A stretch of 42,562 nt of DNA from Hominisplanchenecus_A murintestinalis (GCF_943193015.1 NZ_CALPCM010000027.1:1-42562), one strand, 5' to 3'; shown: positions 17,168-26,212, counted from the first letter of the stretch. Notes: generated by a model from the sequence alone, not told the origin. Numbers and translations are program-made.

Positions 17168-18767
17168 GATTCTCCATCTTACTCATTCTATATTTGGTGG
17201 GAGACATACCATATTGCTTCCGAAATACATAACTGAAATAATTCGGCTCGGTATACCCCACCTTCCCCGCTATCACATAGGTCTTATCCTGTGTATTATT
17301 CAGCAGCTCTAAAGCTGCTTCCATTCGGACATGGGTGAGATACATTACAAAACTCTGGCCTGTCTCCCTTTTGAAAATGGTTGAAAAATATGCTGCGCTC
17401 ACATTCAGGTGCCCACAAAGCATTTCCACCGACAGGCTGCTTTCCGCATAATTTTCTTTGATAAACTGTTCCGCTTTGCCTGCCAGCAGCTTCGCAGAAT
17501 CCGTCTGTTCCTGGCGGATAAGCGAGCGGAACTTCATACATACATGATACAGCCATTCCCCCAGAGAATCCAGGGAGTCAAACTTGGCAATCTGGCGGTA
17601 GAAATCCATATTTCCCCCAAATATTTCTTCCAAATCCAGATGATAAGAGCGTCCCAGTTTCAGAAACTCCGTCAGAAGCTCCATCAAGGCTACCTGATAG
17701 CGGTGGAGGGATATGTTGGAAGTCTTAAATCGGCTCATCATTTCATCCACTGACGCTTTGACTTCTTCCCTTGTTCCCAGCTTCACCGCCCGCATGACTT
17801 TCTGGATATCCTGGTCTTCAAGCACAAAATCTCTGTTGACCGCCGGCTGGATATCCCGGATATAAATTGCCTGGTTCGGCTCAAGCAGCACTCGGTAGTC
17901 CGCTGCATCTACTGCATTTTGATAGGATGCAGCCAGATTCCCCAAATGTGCCACTGCCTGTCCGACTCCGGCTGTCACATTGATTCCCAGCAGACGTTTT
18001 GCCGCTTTACAGACCTGATCTATTTCCTGTACCTGTTTGTTTAATTCTGCCATTCCATTTAAAAGCAGGATGGCCGCTACCATATCAAAATAAAGAAAAC
18101 TGCGCACATCTGCCGATTTCTTCATATTTTCATCTACAATCTGCTTTAGGGACAGCTTTAGAAGGCTGCGGTTCTCCGTATCCAATGTTCCCATATCTGC
18201 ACAAAATACTGTCACCGCATAATAAGGCGCGTTCAAGTTCACTTCATAAGAACTATTCATCTCCTCAATCAATTCGCCCGACAGCTTCCCCTCCATCAAC
18301 CCGGCCATAAACTGCTCTTTCATGACCGGAAGGCTTTTCTGATAATACTCATAAAGCTTTTCATGGTTCCGTTTTTCATCAATCTCCGCATCCAGGTTCT
18401 TTTTTATCCGAAGAAATACATTTTCCAGTTCTTCCGAATCAATCGGCTTTAAAATATACTCTTCTACCTCCAGTTTAATTGCTTCACGGGCATATTCAAA
18501 CTCATCAAATCCTGAAAAAATCACAATCCTAGTGTCCCGCTGTCTCTCCTTCAATTTGTGGCACAGAGTCAGCCCGTCCATAAAGGGCATCTTAATATCC
18601 GTCATTACCACGTCCGGCCGCAATTTCTCTGCCAGTTCCAAAGCTTCTTCTCCATTTTCGGCTGTAGCAATCACTTCAAATCCTATCTTTTCCCATTCTA
18701 ACTTGCTGGCGATTGCCTGGCGCACCGCTTCTTCGTCATCTACCAGCATTACCCCATAAAGTGCCAT
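17151..18767 (-). CDS. YesN-type response regulator with AraC DNA-binding domain
   Basis: The 538-residue protein begins with a receiver domain (about 3-120): acidic D10-D11, phospho-acceptor D57 in VVMTDIKMPFMDG, and Lys in YILKPID. A middle region (about 150-400) of unassigned function follows. The C-terminus is a two-helix-turn-helix AraC domain (about 430-530, with LNVSAAYFSTIFKRETGQSF and the closing GYTEPNYFSYVFRKQYG). It likely activates transcription from direct repeats upstream of mglB (23293-23351), since that promoter has a good -10 but a poor -35. GGAGG lies 9 bases before ATG at 18767. It heads the regulator operon, downstream of the mgl terminator. Confidence 0.92.
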   Translation of the reverse strand: MALYGVMLVDDEEAVRQAIASKLEWEKIGFEVIATAENGEEALELAEKLRPDVVMTDIKMPFMDGLTLCHKLKERQRDTRIVIFSGFDEFEYAREAIKLEVEEYILKPIDSEELENVFLRIKKNLDAEIDEKRNHEKLYEYYQKSLPVMKEQFMAGLMEGKLSGELIEEMNSSYEVNLNAPYYAVTVFCADMGTLDTENRSLLKLSLKQIVDENMKKSADVRSFLYFDMVAAILLLNGMAELNKQVQEIDQVCKAAKRLLGINVTAGVGQAVAHLGNLAASYQNAVDAADYRVLLEPNQAIYIRDIQPAVNRDFVLEDQDIQKVMRAVKLGTREEVKASVDEMMSRFKTSNISLHRYQVALMELLTEFLKLGRSYHLDLEEIFGGNMDFYRQIAKFDSLDSLGEWLYHVCMKFRSLIRQEQTDSAKLLAGKAEQFIKENYAESSLSVEMLCGHLNVSAAYFSTIFKRETGQSFVMYLTHVRMEAALELLNNTQDKTYVIAGKVGYTEPNYFSYVFRKQYGMSPTKYRMSKMENHETEG

Positions 18768-18865
18768 CTATCCCCGCCTCCATTCTGCTTTCTCACTATA
18801 TCGCCCGCCCGAAGGCAACCTGGCCCTGTTGCATAATCCACTTTGCTTTATTATGCAGAAAAGAA

Positions 18866-18885
18866 GAGCCGCCAATCGGCAGCTC
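18866..18885 (-). terminator. Terminator of the mgl operon
   Basis: GAGCTGCC and GGCGGCTC arms with loop GATT on the minus strand, followed by TTCTTTTC. It separates the mgl operon from the response-regulator gene. Confidence 0.75.
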
Positions 18886-18926
18886 CTCCGTTTTTACATA
18901 TGTCTAAGAAGAAACCGCCTTTATGG

Positions 18927-19202
18927 CTATTCTTCTTCCTCATTTTCTTCCGAGGGTTCGAGCATTTCCTGAGACGAATCCGCTTTCTGAGGCATTGAAA
19001 GCTTATATCCTCCTATAATCCCGCCAATCAGCATTCCGCCTCCCACCAGAGCAAAGAATACCATAAACACAATCATCAGGATTTTGGTATTTCCGCTGCT
19101 GTCCGGTAAACCGGAACTCAATTTATAGGCCATATACAGCAAGTAAAACCCCGCCATAGAATAGATTGCCATCCTGCCCCTATTTCTCACTTTTTCGCTC
19201 AT
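18927..19202 (-). CDS. Small two-helix membrane protein at the end of the mgl operon
   Basis: I do not recognise a family. The 91 residues contain two hydrophobic segments (about 11-28 and 41-66) joined by a short polar loop, and an acidic Glu-rich C-terminus ending in EENEEEE. A good RBS (AAGGAG) lies in the 10-bp gap after mglC, and the terminator follows the gene, so it is clearly co-transcribed with the transporter. Hydrophobic pattern, RBS and spacing argue that it is real. It might be an accessory subunit of the permease or a link between transporter and sensor; nothing in the sequence decides this. Confidence 0.75.
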   Translation of the reverse strand: MSEKVRNRGRMAIYSMAGFYLLYMAYKLSSGLPDSSGNTKILMIVFMVFFALVGGGMLIGGIIGGYKLSMPQKADSSQEMLEPSEENEEEE

Positions 19203-19212
19203 TTTCTACTCC

Positions 19213-20283
19213 TTATTTACGTACCAGATATTTTCTCATATCGATTGCACATGCTACCAGGATGATTCCACCCTTGAAGATGTACTGCAGGTTCTGGTCT
19301 ACAGACAGGTAAGTCAGGGCAACGAAGATAATACGAAGGATGAATACACCCAACACGATACCACTGATTTTACCAGTACCACCTACGAAAGATACGCCAC
19401 CGATAACGCAGGCCGCAATTGCATCACACTCCGCATTCAAACCGGTGCCTGCGGTATTGGAGCTGTTACGTGCAGAATCGATGAAACCTGTAATACCATA
19501 CATAGCGCCTGCCAGAGTATGTACCATGATAGTTGTCTTGAATACGCTTACACCGGATACATTTGCAGCTTCCGGGTTGGAACCTACGGCAAACATATTT
19601 TTACCGAATGTAGTCTTATTCCAGATAAACCACATCACAATAACATAAATTACAGCATACCATACATAGTTCGGAATCGCAACGCCAAATAAGCTAATCT
19701 TGCTTCCTGTTACGAAGCCTACAAAACCTTTATCCAGACCGGACAGAGGCTGTCCGTTATTTCCATTTGTCATAAGGAATACAAGCAGGATACCGTATGT
19801 AATCAGCTGAGTAGCCAGCGTTACGATGAATGGATGCAGGTTATACTTTGCAACGAAGAATCCATTCACAAGTCCAATAATCGCTCCCACTGCCATAACG
19901 ATCAGGATTACTACCGGAATCGGCAGAGCCGGGATATCCGGGAACATCTTATTCGGATAATCGGAAGCCTGCAGCAGAGCAGCCGTAATACATGCTGTCA
20001 AACCTACAACACGCCCTGCAGAAAGGTCTGTACCCGTCAATACAATACATCCGGCAATACCGAGTGCAATCGGGATACTTGCTGCCGAAAGGGTAACGAT
20101 AGTTGCAACTGCAGAAACTGACATGAATTTCGGATTCTTAATCGCTGTAAAAATAATAGCAATAAGAATCAAAATGTACAGCAGGTTATTCAGCAAGGTC
20201 TCTTTAATAAAATTATTCTTATCCTTGCTGTCCATTGCCTGAAAATTGGCATAGCTTTCTTTCATATTTGTAATCGCTTTCAC
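19213..20283 (-). CDS. mglC: Galactose/methyl-galactoside-type ABC permease MglC
   Basis: The 356-residue membrane protein is of the ribose/galactose permease class (BPD_transp_2), with about nine or ten hydrophobic helices. Family motifs include GTDLSAGRVVGL in the first third, YNLHPFIVTLATQ, and the AVGSNPEAANVSGV loop that contacts the ATPase. It forms the membrane channel with MglA and receives sugar from MglB. It lies 14 bp after mglA, so the two are one transcript. An N-terminal polar extension of about 30 residues precedes the first helix. The exact sugar (galactose, glucose or related) is inferred from operon type. Confidence 0.92.
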   Translation of the reverse strand: MKAITNMKESYANFQAMDSKDKNNFIKETLLNNLLYILILIAIIFTAIKNPKFMSVSAVATIVTLSAASIPIALGIAGCIVLTGTDLSAGRVVGLTACITAALLQASDYPNKMFPDIPALPIPVVILIVMAVGAIIGLVNGFFVAKYNLHPFIVTLATQLITYGILLVFLMTNGNNGQPLSGLDKGFVGFVTGSKISLFGVAIPNYVWYAVIYVIVMWFIWNKTTFGKNMFAVGSNPEAANVSGVSVFKTTIMVHTLAGAMYGITGFIDSARNSSNTAGTGLNAECDAIAACVIGGVSFVGGTGKISGIVLGVFILRIIFVALTYLSVDQNLQYIFKGGIILVACAIDMRKYLVRK

Positions 20284-20297
20284 TAATCTCAGCCTCC

Positions 20298-21797
20298 TTA
20301 TACATATTTTGCTGCAAGGGTCATGATTTCTTCCTGTGTCGTATTCTGGGCATCTACTTCGCCTGCCAGGCGTCCGCCCGACATAACAAGGATTCTGTCA
20401 CAGATTCCAAGAAGCTCTGGCATTTCAGAGGAAACTACCATAACAACTTTTCCCTTATTTGCAAGATCCAGAATCAACTGGTAAATTTCATACTTTGCAC
20501 CAACGTCAATACCTCGCGTCGGCTCATCCAACAGCAGAACTTCCGGCTCTGTAAGAAGCCATCTTCCCAAGATAACCTTCTGCTGGTTACCTCCTGACAG
20601 GGAGCGAATCTTCGTCTCCTGTGTCGGGGTCTTTGTACGCATGGCATCAATTGACCACTGCGTATCTACCCTCATAGACTTCTCACTCAGATAAATGCCC
20701 TTTTTCTTATGCTTCTTCAGGCTGGAAATAACCGTATTTTCACGGATATTCAAAATCCCAAAAATACCTGTCGCACGCCTTTCCTCTGTCAGAAGCGCAA
20801 ATCCGTTTTTAATGGACTCCCGGGAATTCCGGTTGAAACATTCTTTGCCGTTCAGCTTAATTGTACCGGACTTCCTTGTGGCAACACCGAAAATATTTTC
20901 CAGCGTCTCCGTACGGCCGCTGCCGTCCAGTCCTGCCAGTCCTACGATTTCACCCTTGCGTACCTTAAAGGAAACGTCTTTCAGCAGTGAATATTGTGCG
21001 GTAAGGTTGTCAACTTCCAGTGAAACCTCACCCGGTTTGTTCGTCTTTGGCGGGAACTGGCTTGTCAGCTCTCGTCCTACCATCAGACGGATGATTTCAT
21101 CCATCGTCATCTCGCTCGCCGGCCTGGTAGCTACCCATGTACCGTCGCGCATAACTGTGATATCATCTGAAATCCTGAGAATCTCCGCCATCTTATGGGA
21201 AATATAAATAATACCCACGCCGCGGTCTCTCAGCATATTTATAATTTTAAATAAGTGCTCTACCTCTTCTTCTGTAAGTGAAGAAGTCGGTTCATCAAAC
21301 ACGATTACTTTCGAATTAAATGAAACTGCTTTCGCAATCTCTACCATCTGACGTTGGGATACCGGCATTGTACTCATAATCCTTCTCGGATCAACCTCGA
21401 CCTCCAGCTCCTCAAACAACGCTTTTGTGTCATTGTAAATCTTTTTCTCATTTACCATGACACCGCCAATCTTGGGATAACGCCCCAGCCAGATATTATC
21501 CATTACATTACGCTTCAGTGCCTGGTTCAGCTCCTGGTGAACCATTGCAACACCATTGTCTAATGCTTCTTTCGAGCTTTTGAAATTAATCTCTTTCCCT
21601 TCCAGATAAATTGATCCACTGTTCTTTGCATACATCCCAAACAGGCACTTCATCAATGTGGACTTCCCCGCGCCATTCTCACCCATCAGTGCATGAACCG
21701 TCCCCCGCCTTACGGTCAAGGAAACATTGTCCAGCGCTTTTACGCCCGGGAATTCCTTGCAGATATTTTTCATCTCCAGCAAAACATCATGCCCCAT
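20298..21797 (-). CDS. mglA: Sugar ABC transporter ATP-binding protein MglA
   Basis: The 499-residue protein has two fused ABC domains, as in MglA/RbsA. The first (about 6-240) has Walker A GENGAGKST at 39-47, a VSQRQ-type signature and Walker B VIVFDEPTS. The second (about 255-495) has the degenerate Walker A GLDGSGRTE, with Arg for Lys, then LSGGNQQK and VLLLDEPTRG. This asymmetry is normal in the family: one site hydrolyses ATP and the other mainly binds it. It powers sugar import with MglC. The 134-bp gap before it holds a hairpin that probably lowers its expression relative to the binding protein. Confidence 0.94.
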   Translation of the reverse strand: MGHDVLLEMKNICKEFPGVKALDNVSLTVRRGTVHALMGENGAGKSTLMKCLFGMYAKNSGSIYLEGKEINFKSSKEALDNGVAMVHQELNQALKRNVMDNIWLGRYPKIGGVMVNEKKIYNDTKALFEELEVEVDPRRIMSTMPVSQRQMVEIAKAVSFNSKVIVFDEPTSSLTEEEVEHLFKIINMLRDRGVGIIYISHKMAEILRISDDITVMRDGTWVATRPASEMTMDEIIRLMVGRELTSQFPPKTNKPGEVSLEVDNLTAQYSLLKDVSFKVRKGEIVGLAGLDGSGRTETLENIFGVATRKSGTIKLNGKECFNRNSRESIKNGFALLTEERRATGIFGILNIRENTVISSLKKHKKKGIYLSEKSMRVDTQWSIDAMRTKTPTQETKIRSLSGGNQQKVILGRWLLTEPEVLLLDEPTRGIDVGAKYEIYQLILDLANKGKVVMVVSSEMPELLGICDRILVMSGGRLAGEVDAQNTTQEEIMTLAAKYV

Positions 21798-21822
21798 ATC
21801 CTGACCTCCTGTCTTTTTATAC

Positions 21823-21857
21823 TCAAGGAGACGGCCGCCAACCTGTGGACGGCCGCC
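21823..21857 (-). promoter_or_regulatory. Intercistronic hairpin between mglB and mglA
   Basis: Two direct copies of GGCGGCCGTC, 8 bases apart on the minus strand, can pair through their self-complementary CGGCCG cores, with AAGG/CCTT outside. No strong T-run follows, so it probably stabilises the mglB message or causes partial termination, giving more binding protein than transporter. Confidence 0.5.
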
Positions 21858-21931
21858 TTCTTGTCTGTCTTACATCATGTTCATGATATTACACAGATGC
21901 ATAAAACGCACCTTTTACTTTAACCGGGCTA

Positions 21932-23164
21932 TTACTCAGCAGCGCCAGTGTAAATTCCGTAAGGAACATAAATCTTGTTTGCTACGTTTTCAGCGATTAC
22001 GAATCTCTCTGTATCAACGTTCGCTACAACATCCTGTCCTGAACCTGCGTTTGCAACCAGGTCAGAGATACAGTCAGCCATACCCTGAGCATCCTGCATG
22101 ATAGTACCTGTCATCTTGCCGTCAGCAATCAGAGCTTTTGCAGAATCTGTAGCATCTACACCGAATACCGGAATAACTTTTGCTCCCTCTTCGCCTGTAT
22201 TGTAACCTTTTACAGCAAGAGCTGCGATAGCGCCCTCAGCCATACCGTCGTTGTTACAGATAACAAGCTCGATCATGTTTCCGCTTTCCTCGTTGAACTG
22301 GGAAAGGTTTGTGGTCATGTACTCCTGAGCTGCCTGTGTGCTCCATGCACCGTTCGGGTCAACCTGGAATTTGTCTGCGTTGTTTGCGTCAAAGTACTCA
22401 AGTTCCGGCTTACCTGCTTCTGTCAGGACTGCGTTCGCATCCTCAACACCGTACTGTGTACGAGCGATTGCCTCTACGTTACCCTGCTCGCCCATGAACA
22501 TAGCGTAAGAAATCTTTCCGTCGCCGTTCAGGTCGATAGCGTCAAAGTTCTCTACAAGGTACTCACCGATCATCTTACCCTGCATATGGCCAGCTTCCGG
22601 AGCGTCTGTTCCTACGAATGCACATTTGTCATAGCTTCCAAGAACAGTTCCTTCGTTGTCTGCATCCTCAACTGCACGGTTGAAGAAGATAACCGGGATA
22701 TCAGCGTCTTTTGCCATCTGAACGATCTGAGAAGAAACATCAACAGTACCGGATGTTACAACGTTAACTACCAGTACGTTTGCACCGGAAGCGATAGCTG
22801 TCTGGATCTGCTCGTTCTGTGTAGCCTGTGTGTTGTTTGAGTCATAGTCTGTGTACTTAACGCCAAGCTCATCAAGCTTGCTGTCCAGTGCTGTACGTAC
22901 AGATGAGATGTAAGCATCACTGTATGTATAGTAGAACACTGCTACGTCTGCTGTTGATAAATCAACACCTGCATTATCAAGAGCCTCTGTTACATCCTGT
23001 GCCTCTGTTCCAGCCGGCGCCTCTGTTTCGTCGTTTGCTGCTTCTGTTTCTCCGCCTTCAGTTGCTGCCGGAGTAGCTGCTGTCTTGTCGTCGCTGCCGC
23101 ATCCTGCTACCATAGCTGCTACCATAGCAGTTGCCAGCAATGCGCTGATTACTTTCTTTTTCAT
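21932..23164 (-). CDS. mglB: Galactose/glucose-type ABC sugar-binding lipoprotein MglB
   Basis: The 410-residue precursor has a signal peptide with lipobox Cys about residue 22 (VAGCGS), an acidic/Ala/Thr-rich spacer to about 75, and a two-lobed sugar-binding domain. Features shared with MglB are VIFFNR, the Ca-site-like DLNGDGKISY loop, VICNNDGMAEGAI and VFGVDAT. It captures sugar outside the membrane and hands it to MglC/MglA. It is first in the operon after a TATAAT -10 element; AGGAGG precedes ATG at 23164. It resembles the second copy (13351-14394) but is longer, with a larger N-terminal linker. Confidence 0.93.
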   Translation of the reverse strand: MKKKVISALLATAMVAAMVAGCGSDDKTAATPAATEGGETEAANDETEAPAGTEAQDVTEALDNAGVDLSTADVAVFYYTYSDAYISSVRTALDSKLDELGVKYTDYDSNNTQATQNEQIQTAIASGANVLVVNVVTSGTVDVSSQIVQMAKDADIPVIFFNRAVEDADNEGTVLGSYDKCAFVGTDAPEAGHMQGKMIGEYLVENFDAIDLNGDGKISYAMFMGEQGNVEAIARTQYGVEDANAVLTEAGKPELEYFDANNADKFQVDPNGAWSTQAAQEYMTTNLSQFNEESGNMIELVICNNDGMAEGAIAALAVKGYNTGEEGAKVIPVFGVDATDSAKALIADGKMTGTIMQDAQGMADCISDLVANAGSGQDVVANVDTERFVIAENVANKIYVPYGIYTGAAE

Positions 23165-23257
23165 TTTTTAGTATCCTCCTGTTTAATTATTTTCTATGGG
23201 CACCTGCCCATACAGTTTCCTGCGAAAAAAGACATTTGCCCTCTTCCGCTTAAGCAC

Positions 23258-23263
23258 ATTATA
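23258..23263 (-). promoter_or_regulatory. -10 element of the mgl operon
   Basis: TATAAT on the minus strand about 95 bp before mglB. The -35 region at the right distance is poor, which fits an activator-dependent promoter. Confidence 0.6.
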
Positions 23264-23292
23264 ACAGCTGTCCCGCTATAAAAACATACAAA

Positions 23293-23351
23293 TTTCTTGG
23301 ATTTTCTATCGAATTTATTAATTCCGGCAAAATTCTATTGCATTTTCTTGG
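23293..23351 (-). promoter_or_regulatory. Putative response-regulator sites upstream of mglB
   Basis: TTTCTTGG occurs at 23293-23300 and 23344-23351, and TTCTAT at 23304-23309 and 23333-23338 (plus-strand reading). The pairs lie just upstream of the expected -35 position, where an AraC-type activator would bind. The rest of 23165-23523 has no gene that I can support. Confidence 0.35.
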
Positions 23352-23501
23352 TCAAAATGCCAGCTTTTCACTACTCTTTCTTCCCTGCCCTTCGAACAGC
23401 TTCGTGATTCTGTATAATTTTCCCTGCAAAACCAGGGCGTCTTTCATGCCGGGGGATTTTGTTCTCAGTGCCAGGCTGCCCGTTAATCATAATCATCAAA
23501 A

Positions 23502-23533
23502 AATAACAGAGGAATAGCCGTCCCTATTCCTCT
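23502..23533 (-). terminator. Terminator of the lipid kinase gene
   Basis: A 10-bp perfect stem (23508-23517 with 23524-23533) is followed on the minus strand by GTTATTTTTT. The stem overlaps the stop codon of the kinase gene. Confidence 0.85.
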
Positions 23534-24456
23534 GTTATTTCCTCCTGCATTTCGCGGTTCGCCATAATAGCAACCGCCTGCATATAGTTCTTCACCTCCA
23601 CTGTTCGGTGGATACCTCCAAATTCCCCGTCCAGCGTCCAGGGAATCTCCTCTTCTGATTCAAAGTACACCTGCCTTGCCTTTCTGGCATAAATCAGCTT
23701 GTTATCCATCTCCTGGCGCAGGATAGCTCCGAGAATTTCCTGAATTTCCAGTGCATTCTTCGGCCTGCGTATCAGAGTGACCTCAAATACACCATCATCT
23801 AACAGGACATTTTTTCCGGTAATATTCTTAAATCCCCCTACGGACTGGGAGTTCGTCACCATTCCAAAAATAAAATCATCTTCAATCAATTCTTCTCCAA
23901 TGTGTATTTTTACACGGTAAGATTTCAGATTAAACAGCCGCTTGGCGCCCTCCAGAACATATGCCAGATGTCCCAGCACATTTTTCACTTCCTGCTTTGT
24001 CTGGTAAGACACGTCCGTAAACGCCCCAAAGGCAGCTATATATACAAAATAATTCTCATTAAATCCTCCGACATCGCACCGAAACGGCTGCTTCAGCGTA
24101 ATACATATTGCTGCATTTTTCATATTCGCCGGAAGTCCCAGGCTCCCTGCAAAATCATTTGTACTGCCTGCCGGAATATACCCCACAGGCGCCCGCTGCT
24201 GCCGAGGCAGCTCCATCATGCCTGTGACAACCTCATCCAGAGTACCGTCGCCGCCGCTGCACACGATTATGTCATAATTCTGTGCGCGCCTGCGCGTAAC
24301 CCGGCACGCATCCATTTTTCTCTGTGTCACATATACTTCTACATCCATCCTGTCCTTCACGAACACGTCGATGATTTCCAGCAGATGGTTTTTGATTAGC
24401 CCCTTTCCTGATTTGGGGTTTACAATAAAGAGGATTCTGCGCTTTTTCCCATCCAT
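23524..24456 (-). CDS. Diacylglycerol/lipid kinase (DagK/YegS family)
   Basis: This is a 310-residue soluble lipid kinase of the DAGK catalytic family. The nucleotide-binding SGGDGT motif is at 67-72, preceded by FIVNPKSGKG and followed by PAGSTNDFAGSLGLP; the C-terminal beta domain includes LDDGVFEVTLIRRP and WTLDGE. It would phosphorylate diacylglycerol or a related lipid at the inner membrane face, returning it to phospholipid synthesis. GGAGG stands just before ATG at 24456. It is 58 bp after the symporter gene in the same direction; a TATAAT at 24495-24500 may give it a weak promoter of its own. Confidence 0.92.
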   Translation of the reverse strand: MDGKKRRILFIVNPKSGKGLIKNHLLEIIDVFVKDRMDVEVYVTQRKMDACRVTRRRAQNYDIIVCSGGDGTLDEVVTGMMELPRQQRAPVGYIPAGSTNDFAGSLGLPANMKNAAICITLKQPFRCDVGGFNENYFVYIAAFGAFTDVSYQTKQEVKNVLGHLAYVLEGAKRLFNLKSYRVKIHIGEELIEDDFIFGMVTNSQSVGGFKNITGKNVLLDDGVFEVTLIRRPKNALEIQEILGAILRQEMDNKLIYARKARQVYFESEEEIPWTLDGEFGGIHRTVEVKNYMQAVAIMANREMQEEITEE

Positions 24457-24514
24457 TTCCTGAAACCTCCGGAAAATCCAAATCTCTTACTTCTATTATA
24501 TAATTTTCCTTCCT

Positions 24515-25993
24515 CTATTGGGAAGCTATTTTCTTTTCCTGCATTGCCTGTATGTCTTCATACGCAGACAGCATCGGCTTTACCGTCTTTCCACGGAAAG
24601 TACGGTCCACGTAATTCTTCGTAATAGCAGCCACCGTACCGGAAAGCGCCAGTACGCCAATCAGGTTCGGGATCGCCATCAATCCGTTCAGAGTATCTGC
24701 GATATCCCACGCCAAGTTCTGTCCCATCACTGCGCCGCCAAAAGTCGCGAGCGTAAAGATTATCTTATATATCATTGTAGCCTTCAAACCCAGAAGATAT
24801 TCACACGCCTTACTTCCGTAATGGCTCCATCCTAAGACAGTGGAAAAAGCAAACAGGAGAATCGCAATGGCAATAAACATCTCCCCCGGTTTTCCAAACA
24901 TCGCTCCAAACGCTGCAGACGCCAGGTTCGATGATTCTACTCCGGATACCAGCTGCCCCGTCGCCAAATCAATGTCGCCGGAAGCCAGAATGGATACTGC
25001 CGTCAGCGTACATACCACAATCGTATCTGCAAACACTTCAAAGATTCCCCACATCCCCTGCCGGACCGGCTCTGCTACATTTGAACTTGAATGAACCATA
25101 ACCGAAGAACCAAGTCCTGCTTCATTCGAAAACACACCGCGCTTCATCCCCAGGATCACCGCCTGCCTGATGCCGAAACCGACAATACCGCCGCCCACAG
25201 CCTTCATGCCAAATGCGCTCTTAAAAATAGATGTGAAAATCGCAGGAACTGTCCCGATGTGTGTCACCAAAATGACGACAGCGCCCACTATGTACAAAAC
25301 TACCATAAGCGGAACAATCTTCTCCGTAACCGCCGCAATACGTTTCAGACCGCCCAATACCACAATACCCACGGCCGCCATGATAAAAAGCCCTGTCACC
25401 CAGGTCGGAATTCCGAATGCAGAATTCATATTGCTGGAAATGGAATTGACCTGCGTCATATTACCAATTCCGAAAGAAGCAAGAAAACAGAAAACGGAGA
25501 ATGCCCCTGCCAGGAAGATCCCGATTGCCTTACAATTCTTTTTCTCCCCCAAACCATATCGCAGATAATACATTGCGCCGCCTGACCATTCGTCGGCTGC
25601 ATTTTTCTTACGGTAAAAAATGCCCAGCACATTTTCTGAATAATTTGTCATCATCCCGAAAAATGCAATAATCCACATCCAGAACACGGCTCCCGGACCG
25701 CCTGTGGCAATAGCCCCCGCCACACCCACAATATTTCCGGTTCCGACCGTAGCCGCCAGGGCAGTACACAGTGACTGGAACTGTGAAATAGATTTGTCTG
25801 TCGTATGAGCAGTCACTTCTTTACTTTTAAAGATATCTCCAATTGTTTTTTTCATCCAGTGGCCAATATGCCGAATCTGAAAAACGCCCGTCCGAGCGGT
25901 CATCAGAATCCCCACAAATCCCATCAAGACCAGCATAGGCGGCCCCCACACCCATCCGTTCACCGCACTGTTTATCGATTCTATCAATCCCAT
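24515..25993 (-). CDS. Na+/alanine (glycine) symporter, AGCS family
   Basis: The 492-residue integral membrane protein has about eleven hydrophobic helices. Family motifs are clear: CTALAATVGTGNIVGVAGAI near residues 75-95, GGPGAVFWMW, GGAMYYL, and the conserved GMKRGVFSNEAGLGS near 285-300. It imports alanine or glycine with sodium. Start is ATG at 25993 after AGGAAAGGGGAAG. The leader carries a consensus promoter (26122-26150) directly followed by a hairpin with a T-run (26068-26105), so expression is probably attenuated. Divergent from pyrG. Confidence 0.94.
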   Translation of the reverse strand: MGLIESINSAVNGWVWGPPMLVLMGFVGILMTARTGVFQIRHIGHWMKKTIGDIFKSKEVTAHTTDKSISQFQSLCTALAATVGTGNIVGVAGAIATGGPGAVFWMWIIAFFGMMTNYSENVLGIFYRKKNAADEWSGGAMYYLRYGLGEKKNCKAIGIFLAGAFSVFCFLASFGIGNMTQVNSISSNMNSAFGIPTWVTGLFIMAAVGIVVLGGLKRIAAVTEKIVPLMVVLYIVGAVVILVTHIGTVPAIFTSIFKSAFGMKAVGGGIVGFGIRQAVILGMKRGVFSNEAGLGSSVMVHSSSNVAEPVRQGMWGIFEVFADTIVVCTLTAVSILASGDIDLATGQLVSGVESSNLASAAFGAMFGKPGEMFIAIAILLFAFSTVLGWSHYGSKACEYLLGLKATMIYKIIFTLATFGGAVMGQNLAWDIADTLNGLMAIPNLIGVLALSGTVAAITKNYVDRTFRGKTVKPMLSAYEDIQAMQEKKIASQ

Positions 25994-26067
25994 TGTTCTT
26001 TCCCCTTTCCTCCGTATACGATAATTTTCTGCACGGAAACCCTGCCGAATCCCTTCCGTACAGATAC

Positions 26068-26105
26068 AAAAAGGACTTGGCAGACATCCAATCCCGCCAA
26101 GCGCC
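26068..26105 (-). promoter_or_regulatory. Leader terminator-like hairpin before the symporter
   Basis: On the minus strand CTTGGC (26101-26096) and GCCAAG (26081-26076), with outer GG/CC, form a hairpin followed by TTTTT (26072-26068). It begins about 10-15 nt after the predicted start of transcription. I found no glycine riboswitch or T-box core in the roughly 120-nt leader. Confidence 0.5.
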
Positions 26106-26121
26106 TTTGCTTTCCTACATT

Positions 26122-26150
26122 AATATATCGTAGTTTATATTGTATGTCAA
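26122..26150 (-). promoter_or_regulatory. Promoter of the AGCS symporter gene
   Basis: A perfect TTGACA (26150-26145) and TATATT (26127-26122) are 17 bases apart on the minus strand. Confidence 0.7.
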
Positions 26151-26212
26151 TCTGTATTTTACAGACCGGAATAATTCTGAAATTCCCTCTGTTCTTTTAT
26201 GGCAAACGGGTG

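Noticed and set aside
25994..26121. Glycine riboswitch or T-box in the symporter leader
   Set aside because: The gene type made this worth checking, but I could not find the conserved cores of either; only simple hairpins are visible.
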